A DNA stretch of 64,000 nt from Utricularia gibba (taxonomy: Eukaryota > Streptophyta > Magnoliopsida > Lamiales > Lentibulariaceae). The notes beneath the pieces were generated by a model that worked only from the letters and a program-made list of their open reading frames with translations, made no database searches and was not told where the DNA came from. A program made the translations under genes and the position numbers. The stretch spans positions 6,128,501 to 6,192,500 of the forward strand of contig CM007990.1 in assembly GCA_002189035.1 (NCBI GenBank), in the 5' to 3' direction. Positions 45,285-56,852 of the stretch are shown here, in pieces (position 1 is the first letter of the stretch; every line of letters starts with the position of its first letter).

Positions 45285-48106
45285 ATGTCCGGCTCTGGAC
45301 TGACTATGACTCCTCAAATGGAGCAGCTTCATGGAGAAATTCGCGACACTATGCGGGCCATTGCGTATGACTTCTTAACATACTTCGCTCTGCTCTTGTG
45401 TAGATTATCGGAATCAGTTTTTACTGTTCCTGTTGCGCCTGTTTCTGTTTCATCTCGAAGTGAGGATTTAAGCTGCCCCAACGAGCTGATTTGCTTTCAC
45501 ATAACTTTCCTCTGAAGGATCTCTTTATTGCTTCTGTTGGATTGCTCTTACTTTTAATTTTACGTAACTTAGTGCTGGGAAATCCTAACTCTTGCTTCAG
45601 TGTAAATCAGACTTCGTACTGGAGCTATTGACTTGCTTGCTTCTTTTCATAACCAGACATGGATTTCAGAAATTGGATAAAATCAAGGAGCCTAATAGGC
45701 AAAGTAAGCAGTTGGAGGAGCTTACTGGGAAGATGAGAGAGTGTAAAAGGTAACATAACTGTTTTTTTGTGCAGCATGTTGGATTTGCCAGTCGTTTAAA
45801 CCTTCTGTTTGGCTGTTGGTGTCGTCTTCTAAGGCTTATTCTTTGTTCAAATTTACGTGCTTTTGATTAATATTGATGCCAAAAACTTGCAGATTGATTA
45901 AGGATTTTGACTCTGAAATTAAGGACGAGGAATCAAAGAATCCTCCGGAAGTTCACAAGCTGCTAATTGAGGAAAAACAATCTATGGTAAGTGTGACGAC
46001 TTGGAAAATTTCATTTTCAAGAAGTGGTCGTGTATATAAAATGTTTATTCTTCATAGTACAAGTAACAATGCTTTTGTTTCAGAAATTTAATTTTTATTA
46101 ATGATTCATCTACTGCGTGCATATATTGATATGATGCAGTGTCTCAATGAAAGCATCTCTCTTCTTTCCTTTTTTGAGTTTCTCGAAGAAAATAACTACA
46201 TCTGCAATCCTGTTAATTCTACATTAATCACGTAGCTTGCACAGAAGGGCTTGGAGTGTTTCTGTAATATTATGATGTGTTTTGTTTGTGAAATCTTCTC
46301 TGTAGTAGAACGACGTTGGTGGATTACTGTTCATTGATTTTTAGGTTTCCAATCTTCCATTGACATGGTGGAGTTCTACTTTTGTATTGTAGTGTCAATA
46401 TTATATGTCGAATTCTATTGTAGCGTTAACCTTTATGGGTAGGAGGTGCATCTTAAACCAGTACCTTGTTCTACCTTTTATGTTGTTATGATTCAGTTCT
46501 CTTTTGCAGATAAAAGAGTTGAATTCATATGTTAGTTTGAGGAAAACGTAAGTTTGTTTTTTTCTTTGTCTGTCCTAATGTTGTACTATGAAATTTTTTT
46601 ATTCTCTGACTACATCCTTCTCATATTTAGTGTTTTTCCATGATTTGTTTTCTCTTTTTACACAGTTGCATTTTCTCCCATTTGTTCGTGCAGTTATATG
46701 AGCACTCTTGGAAATAAAAGGGTAGAATTGTTTGATATTGGAACTGGTGTTTCAGAGCCAATGGCTGATGAGAATGTTAAAGTGGCATCAGGTTGTATCC
46801 TGTATCTTTTTTTTTTTCCATTTTTTTAACTGGGTTCCCTACTAGCAGTACTTGAATGTTTGGATAGTTGTCCAACTGAATGAGGTCAGGATCATCTTAG
46901 TGTATGCTAATCTTAAAGCCTCGCGTTCTGAATTATACAGGTTCTGCTGCACCAAGAACTCGTAGTGGCTTAAGCACTTACTAGACTCTCCTTCTTTCCC
47001 TTTTTTTTTTTAATGTAGAAATGTCAAATCAGGAGCTTATTAGTGCGGGTATGAAGACAATGGATGAAACAGACCAAGCCATTGAGCGATCTAAACAGGT
47101 AATTTTCATTTCATTGGATAACCCCTCTTGAAAAATATAAGACAAGTAAGTTATCCACCGTGTTGTATCTGAACTTACTGTCACCGTAGGTTGTTCACCA
47201 AACTGTTGAAGTTGGAACACAAACAGCTGCTGCATTGAAGGGCCAAGTCAGTTATCCACTGTGCTGGTCTCGTTGTCATGTCTTCAATCGCCTTCGTTTA
47301 TACTAACTGGTGGTTTCTTTATTGCAATTCATGTAGACTGAGCAAATGGGTCGTATCGTGAATGAATTGGACACTATCCAGTTTTCCCTCAAAAGGGCAT
47401 CACAGCTTGTGAGGGAAATCGGTAGGCAGGTACATCAGTTACAAAAAAGAAAAAAAAAACCATATGAAAGTGTATTCTACCTGTCTGCGGCAATACTATA
47501 GCATGTGTCTGGAAGCTTGCGAATGCCTCTGTAATATGAGACCGAAATTAGGATCCCGCATAGGTTACATGAACCGCACTGTATATTATCCTTCATTCCA
47601 GCATGCTGTAAGTGAATATTCACCCTCTTCCTATTTACAATTTTACAGGTGGCTACTGACAAATGCATCATGCTTTTCCTTTTTCTAATCGTGTGTGGAG
47701 TTATTGCCATCATTGTGGTTAAGGTACATACACAGACCCATTTAGGTTTCTCAAGCTTCACCCAATCATGTCTTCCTTACCGCTTTATGCAGTTTTGTTT
47801 TAGTTGATCCAGGTTTTACCAGGAGAACTGCATGATCCTGGACTACTAAGATTTTACTCTTTTCCATTTCTTTTTAAAATCACGTAGTCTCTGAATTACC
47901 GCTTTTTATTTTTATTATTGCATTGCTATTTCTTCTATTTTACCCTTGACCCTGCCATATGTGATTTTAATGATTGGTAAACTATGCTATTGTAGATTGT
48001 GAATCCCAACAACCGAAATATTAGAGATATCCCTGGATTGGCTCCTCCTGCACAGACGTCAAGGAGATTACTGTATTCAAAGGCATTAGCACCGTATCTT
48101 GAGTGA
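45285..48106 (+). CDS. Novel plant SNARE, NPSN13-like
   Basis: Qb-type SNARE unique to plants and some protists, acting in membrane fusion at the plasma membrane and cell plate. Ten exons (45285-45364, 45657-45749, 45893-45986, 46510-46547, 46694-46791, 47019-47098, 47190-47246, 47337-47429, 47649-47723, 47996-48106) sum to 819 nt, 272 aa. The N-terminal helical part reads MTPQMEQLHGEIRD, HGFQKLDKIKEPNRQSKQLE, ELTGKMRECKRLIKDFD. The SNARE motif runs from MSNQELISAGMKTMDETDQA through EQMGRIVNELDTIQFSLKRA, with the membrane anchor CIMLFLFLIVCGVIAIIVVK and a short luminal tail IVNPNNRNIRDIPGLAPPAQ. NKRVELFDIGTG and the DIPGLAPPAQ tail are closest to NPSN13. Every exon joint keeps the family frame. 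Confidence 0.95.
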
Positions 48107-48527
48107 ACGTATGTTCTGCAATAGGGTCAACCATCATTCAGTTTCTTGTTCTATATGTCCATTACTGCGTGTGAATAGAGGGTGTGCGTACCTGAATTGA
48201 AACATCTTTCTTCACTTCATTGGTTGAACCTGGAAGTTCATAAGATTGTGTTTTAGCTTGTTTCATTGCGAGGTCTACATAATTTTGATGAATCTGGCAG
48301 GTCTTCCACAAGGTTCGCATCTACGCTCAAACTAAGTGGATATGATGCAGAAGGCCACGCGCCTCTGAAACATAATACAGCAAACTCACCTGATCAATAA
48401 ATGAGCTCTCAATTCAGAAACCTGGGGGAAAATACATATCTGCAAGAGCACACACAAAACCACACCAAAAGCAATATTTTGAAGAGTCGGACCCTTCATC
48501 GTCAACATGTTGAAGTATGAATGGCGT
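48107..48527. other. Convergent spacer
   Basis: 3' ends of the SNARE gene (+) and the PTI1-like gene (-) face each other here. No gene seen. Confidence 0.4.
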
Positions 48528-50246
48528 TTAGCTGGATGAGCTGGATCGTGCATTCAGTAGAGGCTGCAGTGTATTCACTATAATGCTGATGTTGGGACGA
48601 AAATCTGCCTCATATTGCACACACAAGGCAGCAACTGCGGCCATCTGTTTTTGTGTCCACCAATTCATAATAAGCGCATGCAGTCAAACGATTAGTTTTT
48701 TATTTTGATATGAATGAAAATAAATCTTACTTGCCTTAGCAACTGCCTTAGGAGGGTAATTCCCATCGAGTCTAGCATCCACGCACTGCTGTACCTTGTC
48801 CTCGCTCAGCTTGGGCGTTGCCTCATTATTCCCGCCTTTTGTTCAGAACGACGGCCATGAAGCAATAGAGAAAATGCTGTGCAATAAGTGGTGGATTTAC
48901 CCATGTCACAAGGCTCTGCTGCCCCCTCGGTAGTGTACGATCCACCGGTTTACGGCCGGTCAAGAGTTCCAGCAGCACAACACCGAAGCTGTAGACATCA
49001 CTCTTTGAGGTTAGTTGGCCTGTCATTGCAGACCTGCAACCAAAGAGAAGAATCCAGCACTGTGGAAAAGAACAAAACAGACCCTTGTATCCATTACGTC
49101 TCACCGTCTAACCTAAATTACAAGGGCCACTCGAAAGAGGAAATAATATCGGGGAGCATACTCTGGGGCATGATATCCAAAAGTTCCTAGAACACGAGTC
49201 GAATGAAGTCGCGCTGCCATGTCTGGGGCTTGGTTTGACAAATCAAAATCCGCAATCTTAGCAACATCATCGTGGAAAAGTAAGACGTCGCTTGACTTGA
49301 TGCCACAATGAATTATAGAGGGTTGTGCCTTTTCATGCAAATATTCCAACCCCTTAGCAGCCCAACGGCAATTTTAACTCTTTGGGACCATGATAAAGCA
49401 GGACCCGGAGTTGCAGTTTTATCACCTTTTCGTCCTGCACGTAGCTAAAGAGGTTGGAGTTCCCAAACAATGCAATTATTAGGGAGACATCCTGAGTGAA
49501 CCGATTATTAGATCATCAAATTCTGCATGCGTATAATATCCCTGATAGCACGCTTACAGATATATGACTTAATTTTCTTCCCTAGAAAGATTTTCGAAAG
49601 CATTTGAGAAGTTCAACTAGGGGAATTACTCACCGTGCAGCATGTCATGCAAAGACCCCCTTGGAGCAAATTCATAGGCCAAAACTCGAAGACCACCGAC
49701 GACACAGTAGCCAAGAAGCTGAACCACATTTTCACACATTATGCGGGACATCATAGAGACCTGAAACACAGTGTCAGGAAACCATCGAAAGTTGATGTGA
49801 AGTGTTCAATCAGGGAAATGTGAGGCAACGATGCAGACAAACTTGCGATAAAAATTCTTGATCCGGTTGCTTGCTAGAATCCAACTTCTTTATTGCTACA
49901 TCCTGTCCATTTTTGAGAGTCCCACGATAGACCCTCCCATAGGAGCCCTCACCAATCAAAGAACCTTGGCCAAAATTATCAGTTATGTCCCTAAGTTCCT
50001 CCACTGAAATTTCAGGGACATCAATAGGCTGTATGCTAATATATTTCCTGTCCTCAAGGGCGGTTTCCATGGCTCGATGTCCTGCGGGATTGCCTACGGA
50101 AAATTCTGCTGGGATAAACGAAGACAAAATCATCCAAATAAGGACAACCTGAGAGAAGGCTCACCAGCAGAATAGTTTGTCTGATAGGATCGGTTAACAC
50201 GAGCCCTACGTGTGTCATCGTCATCACAACAGCTGAAGCAACTCAT
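48528..50246 (-). pseudogene. PTI1-like receptor-like cytoplasmic kinase with frameshift and lost HRD motif
   Basis: Family VIII cytoplasmic Ser/Thr kinase (Pto-interacting 1 type), usually acylated through an N-terminal Cys-rich motif and downstream of OXI1/receptor kinases. The N-terminus MSCFSCCDDDDTRRARV matches. The glycine loop ([13 protein letters not shown]), lysine ([16 protein letters not shown]), DFD loop ([20 protein letters not shown]), APE (GYHAPE) and the C-lobe ([20 protein letters not shown]) are all readable. Two lesions stand out. One base is missing near 49361-49363 (GTTGGGCTGC where [10 protein letters not shown] needs GTTGGGGCTGC). The catalytic HRDIKSSN reads HCGIKSSD (about 49302-49310), so Arg and the catalytic Asp are lost. 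The last exon starts [18 protein letters not shown] and ends at 48528. The intron before it has a GC donor of consensus form (AAG|GCAAGT). Splice sites otherwise look usable. Confidence 0.82.
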
Positions 50247-50900
50247 GATTTAATGGTGCATTGAAAATATCCGAAAAAATGGGAAAAACTGTCAGAACAT
50301 GATCCCCAAGAATGATAACGGGTTCTTATTCGATTTGGAGGAAAAAAACGCATTCGTCCATTATAACGTGCTTCTTTTACATGAGAAATCTTTGGAGGCA
50401 CTTCATTTGAAACCAAAGTTTGAGAACATCTGTCACCTTGTCAGAGGAAACATAAACTCGCAGCGCACTTGAATAATTCGAAAGAATAGAAGTGCAGTAT
50501 TTCAAATGTTTCGATAAGTGTAACTCCTAAGAGATTCAACAGTATACGGCATCCGTGATGATTCGGAGATGGACCTTCAATATTGAGATACGCAAGCAAT
50601 CTTGGTATCCCTAATTGCCGGCAGGAATAAAAATCATTTGGATTCACACCTTTAAACAGAATACCCAACGAAAACGCAAAGCCAGAAACAAAAGAACATG
50701 AAACAGAAGATGCAATGCGAAATAAAACGCAAGCCAGGAAACAAACTGACGTACATAAAGGACAACGGCCGACGCCTTACCGGAAGAGAGTTTAGTGATG
50801 GTGAATATGAGGGTTGAAAATGCTTGGGACCTACTGCTGCAGTCGAAACACGGGAGGAGACGATAGTGAGTAAATCACCTATTTCATCGCCCGCCATACT
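50247..50900 (-). other. 5' UTR/intron region of the PTI1-like gene with a possible upstream exon
   Basis: On the minus strand at 50897 an ATG opens a short frame (MAGDEIGDLLTIVSSRV...) ending at a good donor (TTCCG|GTAAGG) near 50780. It could be a 5' UTR exon with an upstream ORF. I found no partner coding exon that joins it to the kinase in frame. Confidence 0.3.
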
Positions 50901-52153
50901 TGCCGTGTCCGGTCTAGCAATGATATGAGAAAAAACGAAAAAGAAAAGGCGAAGTGCGTGAGAATTAGAATTTTCATCCCCGACCCCGCATCAGCCGCAG
51001 TTTAGACTTTTTGCATCAAGGGGATCTTCCCAACCTTACACCAACTGCTCTACTACCGCAAATCCATTCACTGAACCAACTAACGCACTGCCTCAAACAC
51101 AACCGGTGTGAATGCTGTTTTTTTTTTTTTTTGGCCTAAACTGAAAACGTTATTTTTTCATACAATATAGAAAACTATAATGTCATGCACATTAGATTAT
51201 CATCTTCTTCCAATTCAAGGCAACCATATATATGCGTAAGTACAAGAAACGCCACAAATTCATTCAATGATTTATCCTGCAACTCCATTGGAACAAAAGC
51301 AATTTATATATTATGTTATCGGTTTTTTAGACAAGTGTAAGGGAAAAAAATAGCCTTTTTTCAACACAAAATCTAGTGGAGTCTGGAGGGAGTAAACGGA
51401 ATTGTAGGTAAAAGGCGGGCGCGGACCACGGGGATATTTACTTTCCATGGGTTCATTATATTTACATTTGTACCATGGGGATAGTCGTGGCTTTCTTTTT
51501 TTTTTATTTTGAAGATTCACCTTATCTTATAATTTTCAATCATAATAGTACAACAGCGTTCCGTTGCACCGTTTTTCGGTGACACCTTTCCCTAGCGTAG
51601 TCCCTATTAGCCGATGCCCGTTGGATCTCGTGGGGATAGTCGTGGCTTACACTTCCGGTATTCAGCAGAATTCCGCATCCTCCGTATGGTAGGCGTGGCG
51701 GGACCTGATCGACCATTATGTCATCCAAATTTTGTTGCAAGTGGACTGAGAAAGATCAGGAGCTTTACTTTTTACCTCTTATATTGTAAATCCATCTGAT
51801 TACTTTAGGACGCTGCATGCAGTATGATAACATTCATTGGATATTTAATAATGGGGGCAACGTTGCCTTTTTTCTTTTTAATAATGGATGTAAGTGGTGG
51901 TTGTTTGTTTGTTGAGATTGATAAAATGAAGGTATGCGCCCTTCCACTAGTTTGATTGTCATCATCTTTGTTCCGGGCTCGCATTCCCATTTTAGGCATG
52001 TCCAGAAAAGCCAGCGTTGTTCCGAGAAGAGGTAGATCCCTGTGGTGATCCTGTTCCGTCTCCAAAGTTCACAATTCCATTTACTTTGTTTTATACAATA
52101 AATAGAAGCGTTGATATCAACCTGCATCCACCGGTAAAATATAGAACAGAAAA
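50901..52153. other. Divergent intergenic region
   Basis: Promoters of the PTI1-like gene (-) and PMEI gene (+). A 16-bp direct repeat (GGGGATAGTCGTGGCT) occurs at about 51477-51492 and 51631-51646. A T run lies at 51118-51132. No coding frame is supported. Confidence 0.4.
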
Positions 52154-52723
52154 ATGAAGGCAACGTTGCTCCTCTGCATTCCCCTGTGGCTCGGCAGTGC
52201 GTTAGCCTCCGGGTCTCGCGTTCACAATGACCCCCATACAAGCCAAAGGTACGTGGTGGCACCTGGTCATGATCATCATGCAGCCCTGAAGAGGATATGT
52301 GGCAGCACCGACCATCCGGATCTCTGCTTCTCCTCACTTTCTCCCTTACTAACGGACGGCAAGGAAACCGTTGATTCCGCTCTCGATGCATCAGTGAATG
52401 CGGACGACAAATTCGGGCACTACGCCCTTGATGAGATCAAGAAGATGGCTCGTAATGCACCGCCGGACATGCGTCCCACTTTCAAGGACTGCATAGATTT
52501 CTACGAGACCGCCTTGGAGGGGTTCACCAAAACTTTGCAAGCTCATCCTGTTCATGATTTGGGCACCATGAAGGTCCAACTCAGCGCAGCCATCACCTGG
52601 TTAGAAACCTGCGAGGATGAATTTTCTGAATCAGGCAGCGCTTCTCCACTGAAAGGCTTTGCCGAGAAGCTGCAGAGTATGACCAGCGACAGCCTTGCCA
52701 TTGTTGATCAGATGCACGCATGA
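52154..52723 (+). CDS. Pectin methylesterase / invertase inhibitor (PMEI family)
   Basis: Secreted single-exon protein of 189 residues, the normal length. A signal peptide is visible at residues 1-19 (MKATLLLCIPLWLGSALAS). The family's four cysteines are present: ICGSTDHPDLCFSSL gives the first hairpin pair, and DCIDFYETALE and TWLETCEDEF give the second pair. The rest is helical and Ala/Leu/Lys-rich as in the four-helix bundle. Members bind and inhibit pectin methylesterases in the cell wall or invertases; sequence alone does not tell which. AT-rich TATA-like sequence lies 50-60 bp upstream. A histidine-rich stretch (PGHDHHAALKR) after the signal peptide is unusual. Confidence 0.92.
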   Translation: MKATLLLCIPLWLGSALASGSRVHNDPHTSQRYVVAPGHDHHAALKRICGSTDHPDLCFSSLSPLLTDGKETVDSALDASVNADDKFGHYALDEIKKMARNAPPDMRPTFKDCIDFYETALEGFTKTLQAHPVHDLGTMKVQLSAAITWLETCEDEFSESGSASPLKGFAEKLQSMTSDSLAIVDQMHA

Positions 52724-53805
52724 GCATCCTACCTACATGGATGGTTGGATAATGAAGATTATTCATTCCCATGTCTAACTGAATATCTGTTTGGTACTAG
52801 TTCTCATTTTACTTTTAAATAAATCAGGCCGCGGTTCCTCTCCCAAGGGGATTGGAAGGGGTGCCTCAGCTTGCCCGTTGTATTAGTGAGTAGATTGTTT
52901 GAATGGTCGGAAGGGGGATGCCTATGACTTGAAATCTGAGAATGGAATCTTGCATCCTTGTTGAGATGGAGATATTTCATACCCCAATAGTTAAATAAAT
53001 AAATGCTAATATTTTGTTTTCGTTGACAACGTTGCAAGGAGTAGGACTACATATGCCAAGTTATGCGGAAAAGCCCCTGCACATTAATTTATATTTCTTT
53101 CATCTTTGGATTAAATATGAATGTTTGAGTATTTCATGTGACATTAAAAGAAATGGTGAGTGATTTTTGGTAAAAAGTTACATTAATTTTAAAATTGCAT
53201 GAGAGGGAAATTGATCTGGATGGACCGGACCATAAGAATTTAGGGCCGTTGTGAACCTGGCGTGTCGTGTCTGTTTACCCGCCGCATGGGCATGATTGTT
53301 GTTGAAGTGGCCAAAGATGGCTAATTGGTTTAGAAGTCCGAGTTCCGCAGGCACATGGTAATTCAACTACTGCAGGCAACTAACTACTATTGAGGACTGA
53401 CATGCTCCCCTCCGGTTTCATCTTGTGCGGAGACGACGCCACCACGTGAACATCAACTCCTTCGTCCACCAACTTCAAAAATCTGTCTTTCTATTTACCC
53501 GGAATGCTCATAGTTATCAAGGAGTTTCAACGGTGGGAGATTCTTGAGCTTAGAATTGGAAATGTGACATTGAAAAATACTTTTTAGTTGTATAGATCTG
53601 ATATTTAACTAAAAAAATTTTAGTGTCTGCACAGTTTGGATGTGACCCCTCCATGGAGGTCGGGTGTTGGAGAAATGCCCACGATGGCTCCTAGTCCTCG
53701 CTATAATACTGTGGCGCTTCAATTCTGTATATAAACATGGCCGCACCACTCTCATTTCTTCCATGAGCTCAATTAAATCCTGTGCACTTCTCGTTCATTC
53801 TCAAA
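52724..53805. other. PMEI 3' region and MYB promoter
   Basis: No coding frame is supported. TATATAAA at 53728-53735 lies about 75 bp before the MYB ATG and is the likely core promoter. Confidence 0.45.
53728..53735 (+). promoter_or_regulatory. TATA box of the R2R3-MYB gene
   Basis: TATATAAA about 71-78 bp upstream of the start codon. Confidence 0.5.
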
Positions 53806-55263
53806 ATGGGCGTGAATCCTTGTTACGACAAAGTTGGGCTCAAGAAAGGCAAATGGACTGCGGAAGAGGATGAGAAACTCATGAATTATATTAAGGCCAA
53901 TGGAGTTGGCTCCTGGAGATCGCTCCCCAAAAATGCTGGTGTGGTACCCTCACCCTCATCCTACCATTGGAAAAAACCTTCTGTCATCTTGTTTACAAGT
54001 TCTCTTCTCCTTCAATAGGGTTGCTGAGGTGCGGCAAGAGCTGCAGGCTAAGGTGGATGAACTATTTGAGAGAAGGCGTGAAAAGAGGAAACTTCACAGC
54101 GGAGGAGGAGGAGACCATAGTCAGGCTGCACCGAAGCTTGGGAAACAGGTCACTAACTTTATTCTTTCTTTTCCTGCCATTATACTTTTTTAGGTTTCTG
54201 TGATGATTCTGCCTCTTCTTTTGTTGTTTTTGGGTTTCAAAAAATACACTTGCATGTAGTTAAGTTAAGCGTCGTTGAAAAACAACCAACTTCAAAATAA
54301 TACCTTGTGTTTTCAAAAGATGAACCATTTAGAATACTCAATGGCAATTAAATGGTCGGGGCGTGTCCTGGGTGGAGTCGGTTGGGAATGGGAGAAGAGG
54401 GGGCTTATCTGATCTTGTGTGTACAAAATGATTGTGGTGTCGAGTCGGGTCGCGTCGCGTCCGGTCCTTTAGCAGTGGCCCCCTGTGTTTGTTGATGGCA
54501 ATGAACGACTGATCTTGTGTGTGGCGTGTGGTTGTGCAGGTGGTCAATTCTCGCCAGCCATCTGCCGGGGAGAACAGATAACGAAATAAAGAACTACTGG
54601 AACTCCCATCTCAGCCGTGAGATCTACCGATTCCGATCGACTGGGAATGATGCGCCATGCGATATCATGTCGTCCATCACAGCCAAGAAATTGACGCCCA
54701 GAAAATACAATATCATCAGCAACTCCAAAGATTCGACAAAAAGGGGAAGTGAACTGGTGCTGGAAGAAAAGAAGAGGGCCTTGGAGGTGGGTGCTCTCCT
54801 CTGCCGTTGTGAAAGCAGCAGTAGCAATGGCAGCTGGGACAAGGAGAAGTTATTAGGCGCAGAAGTACGGACTGAAGCCTTTATGCAACATGAGGGCTCA
54901 CCCACAAAAGTGGAAGATGATGACGCTCATAGGGATATACTAATGGGAGCACTTAGAGACGTGGTGAATGAAGAAGAACAAGAGGAAGAGACGCTATTAT
55001 TGAACGCACGAGTAGAACAAGGAGGTTTTCTCGAGAGTGAAAAAAGGAGCAACCGACGAATGGATGAAATACTATCACCATATAGTGAAGAAACCGACCA
55101 TGGGGCTTGGAGTTGGAGGTCTACGTGGGATCATCTTTATCCTTGTTGTTCATCCCCACTAAACTCTTATTTCTTCCCAGATCAGCTTCACTGGAATACT
55201 AATGGATCATCATCGTCGGAGGATACGCTTAGGATCGAAGAGGAGCACATTTTGCTTTGGTGA
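53806..55263 (+). CDS. R2R3-MYB transcription factor, flavonol-type (subgroup 7-like)
   Basis: Nuclear DNA-binding factor. Three exons (53806-53938, 54019-54148, 54540-55263) sum to 987 nt, 328 aa, with introns at the two standard R2R3-MYB sites. The R2 repeat is [20 protein letters not shown] through [20 protein letters not shown], and R3 is [20 protein letters not shown] through [49 protein letters not shown] and IYRFR are typical of MYB11/12/111, which switch on flavonol synthesis, and of related P-like factors. The [D/E]Lx2[R/K]x3Lx6Lx3R motif for bHLH contact is not evident, which fits subgroup 7. The C-terminus is acidic ([11 protein letters not shown]) and ends HILLW. The second residue group MGVNPCYD differs from the usual MGRAPCCD. 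Confidence 0.92.
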
Positions 55264-55684
55264 TGTAATGTGTAATGTAAGAGACCTCATTCTTGTAATC
55301 TCATTCTATCTATTCCGGACCACTCCTCGATTGGTTAAAAGGCCTTTTAATTAGAATGACGTGTTCGCTCACAAATCACAATTTTAAGAAGAATTTTGTC
55401 TTCACACCCACCTCCTCTCTCTCTGCCTGGACAGAAAGGATAGTGAATCTAGATATCTGCCTCACCCGTGATTTTATATGTTTGAATACTGTACAATATC
55501 CAAATTATTACGCGATTGCTTGCAAAAAAGTTCACCAACAAGGACAGGAGATAGGATTAGAACACAAAAAGGAATATCTAGCCTTTAAGCAACCTTTGCT
55601 CCAAGCGATTCTCCAATATCCACTCAAAACGTTCATTACTCCTTGGTCTTCGTTGTATTTCAACACAGACGGCTGACTGATGTA
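55264..55684. other. Spacer between MYB and DUF1218 genes
   Basis: 3' UTR of the MYB gene and upstream sequence of the DUF1218 gene. The open frame at 55356-55676 has no family pattern. Confidence 0.35.
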
Positions 55685-56581
55685 ATGGCTATGGGAGTCA
55701 CCCATGCAGATCTTGCTCCGAGCCCGAGAGGCTGTCAACTCGGGAGCAAAACGGGCGCATTCCTAATGGTGTTTTCCATCTTCCTCGGTCTCCTCTGCTT
55801 CATACTCTGTCTTATAGCCGAGACTTGTCGCTCAGAGGTGTCTTTGCTTTTGTGAGTATTGTCATCCACAAGACGGATTGGATCATCGTATGATATTTGT
55901 GCAGGTAAAGTGGGAGGAATCAGGGTGTGCTTATTCAGGGAGTGGAGAAGTTCCTCTTCTATCTGCCACAGCGGCGTTTTTGTCCCTTGGGGTGGCGGTG
56001 GCAGTGCAGCATATATATTTACTTGTGGCGGTTAGTCAATCACCCTCACTAGGTGAAGTTTCTTGGGCAGTTCCCCTGGCATGCCGGGCCGGAATTTTGT
56101 TTTTCTCAACATGGTAGGTCCAGTCCTTTGTTCATTGAAATCAAATACATCAACTACCATTTAATTTGATGCGAGTTGAGATGGCTGGTACAGGACTTCC
56201 TTCGCCGTGGGAGAGATTCTACTGTTGATCGGACTGAGTGTGGAGTCCGGGCACCTGAATAATTGGGCAATTTCAAGGCCCAGTTGTGTGGTGATTGGAC
56301 GAGGTTTGTTCACAAGCGCGGGTATTCTGGGACTATTGACTGTGTTTCTTGCATCGGGCCTCTGCATAACTGCCCTCAGAATCCAAACACACTTTCAAGA
56401 ACGCCAAAACACCAGACAGGAGATTTTAGATATCTCCGCTACTTACGCATCTCCATCTCTGTCTCCTGTCAGGCTGGCATCAGCAAGTTCCACCATCACT
56501 GGAAGTGGAAGAGGACAGAACATCGTCACTTTGCATCATCAATTCTTGAGCTACATCGATAAAATTTCAAGGCTGGTGTAA
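55685..56581 (+). CDS. DUF1218 four-helix membrane protein (MWL/DESIGUAL family)
   Basis: Plant membrane protein of the DUF1218 family, whose studied members influence lignin in the cell wall or leaf bilateral symmetry. Three exons (55685-55837, 55905-56113, 56194-56581) sum to 750 nt, 249 aa. Four hydrophobic segments can be seen: FLMVFSIFLGLLCFILCLIA, LSATAAFLSLGVAVAVQHIY, ISFAVGEILLLIGLSV-like in exon 3, and GILGLLTVFLASGLCITALR. The first ends AETCRSEV, the AE-R signature of the family, and conserved Cys occur at GCAY and RPSC. The Ser-rich tail (SPSLSPVRLASASSTI) is cytosolic by prediction. The ATG at 55685 precedes the first helix by about 25 residues. Confidence 0.82.
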
Positions 56582-56852
56582 ATGAATGCACTGATGCATA
56601 AAAATGCGGTTGATGTTGAGGATGGATACGAGAATACATTGTGAAACTGTAGTTAGGGTTCAGTGATTTTCCATGCTCAAATAAGGTTCCAGGGACTCTC
56701 TATGATCACATTAAATAATACAAACGAAAGCGTAATTGTAATACAACAGGGTAATTCAAAAACGAACAAAGATTTACAGTTTCCAAAGGAAGTATGTCCG
56801 ACTACCAGCATCACACAAACAAACGAGAGGATCTTCTTCACATTTGGGGCCT
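56582..56852. other. Convergent spacer
   Basis: Only about 270 bp separate the stop codons of the DUF1218 gene (+) and the RLP4-like gene (-), so their 3' UTRs probably overlap. Confidence 0.4.

Noticed and set aside
49113-49360. Donor loss at the end of the kinase APE exon
   Set aside because: At first the donor seemed mutated, but CCAGA|GTATGC is a valid donor that joins to G-TCT-GCA-ATG in frame.
51834-52391. 185-codon minus-strand ORF
   Set aside because: Overlaps the PMEI gene antisense; no family features.
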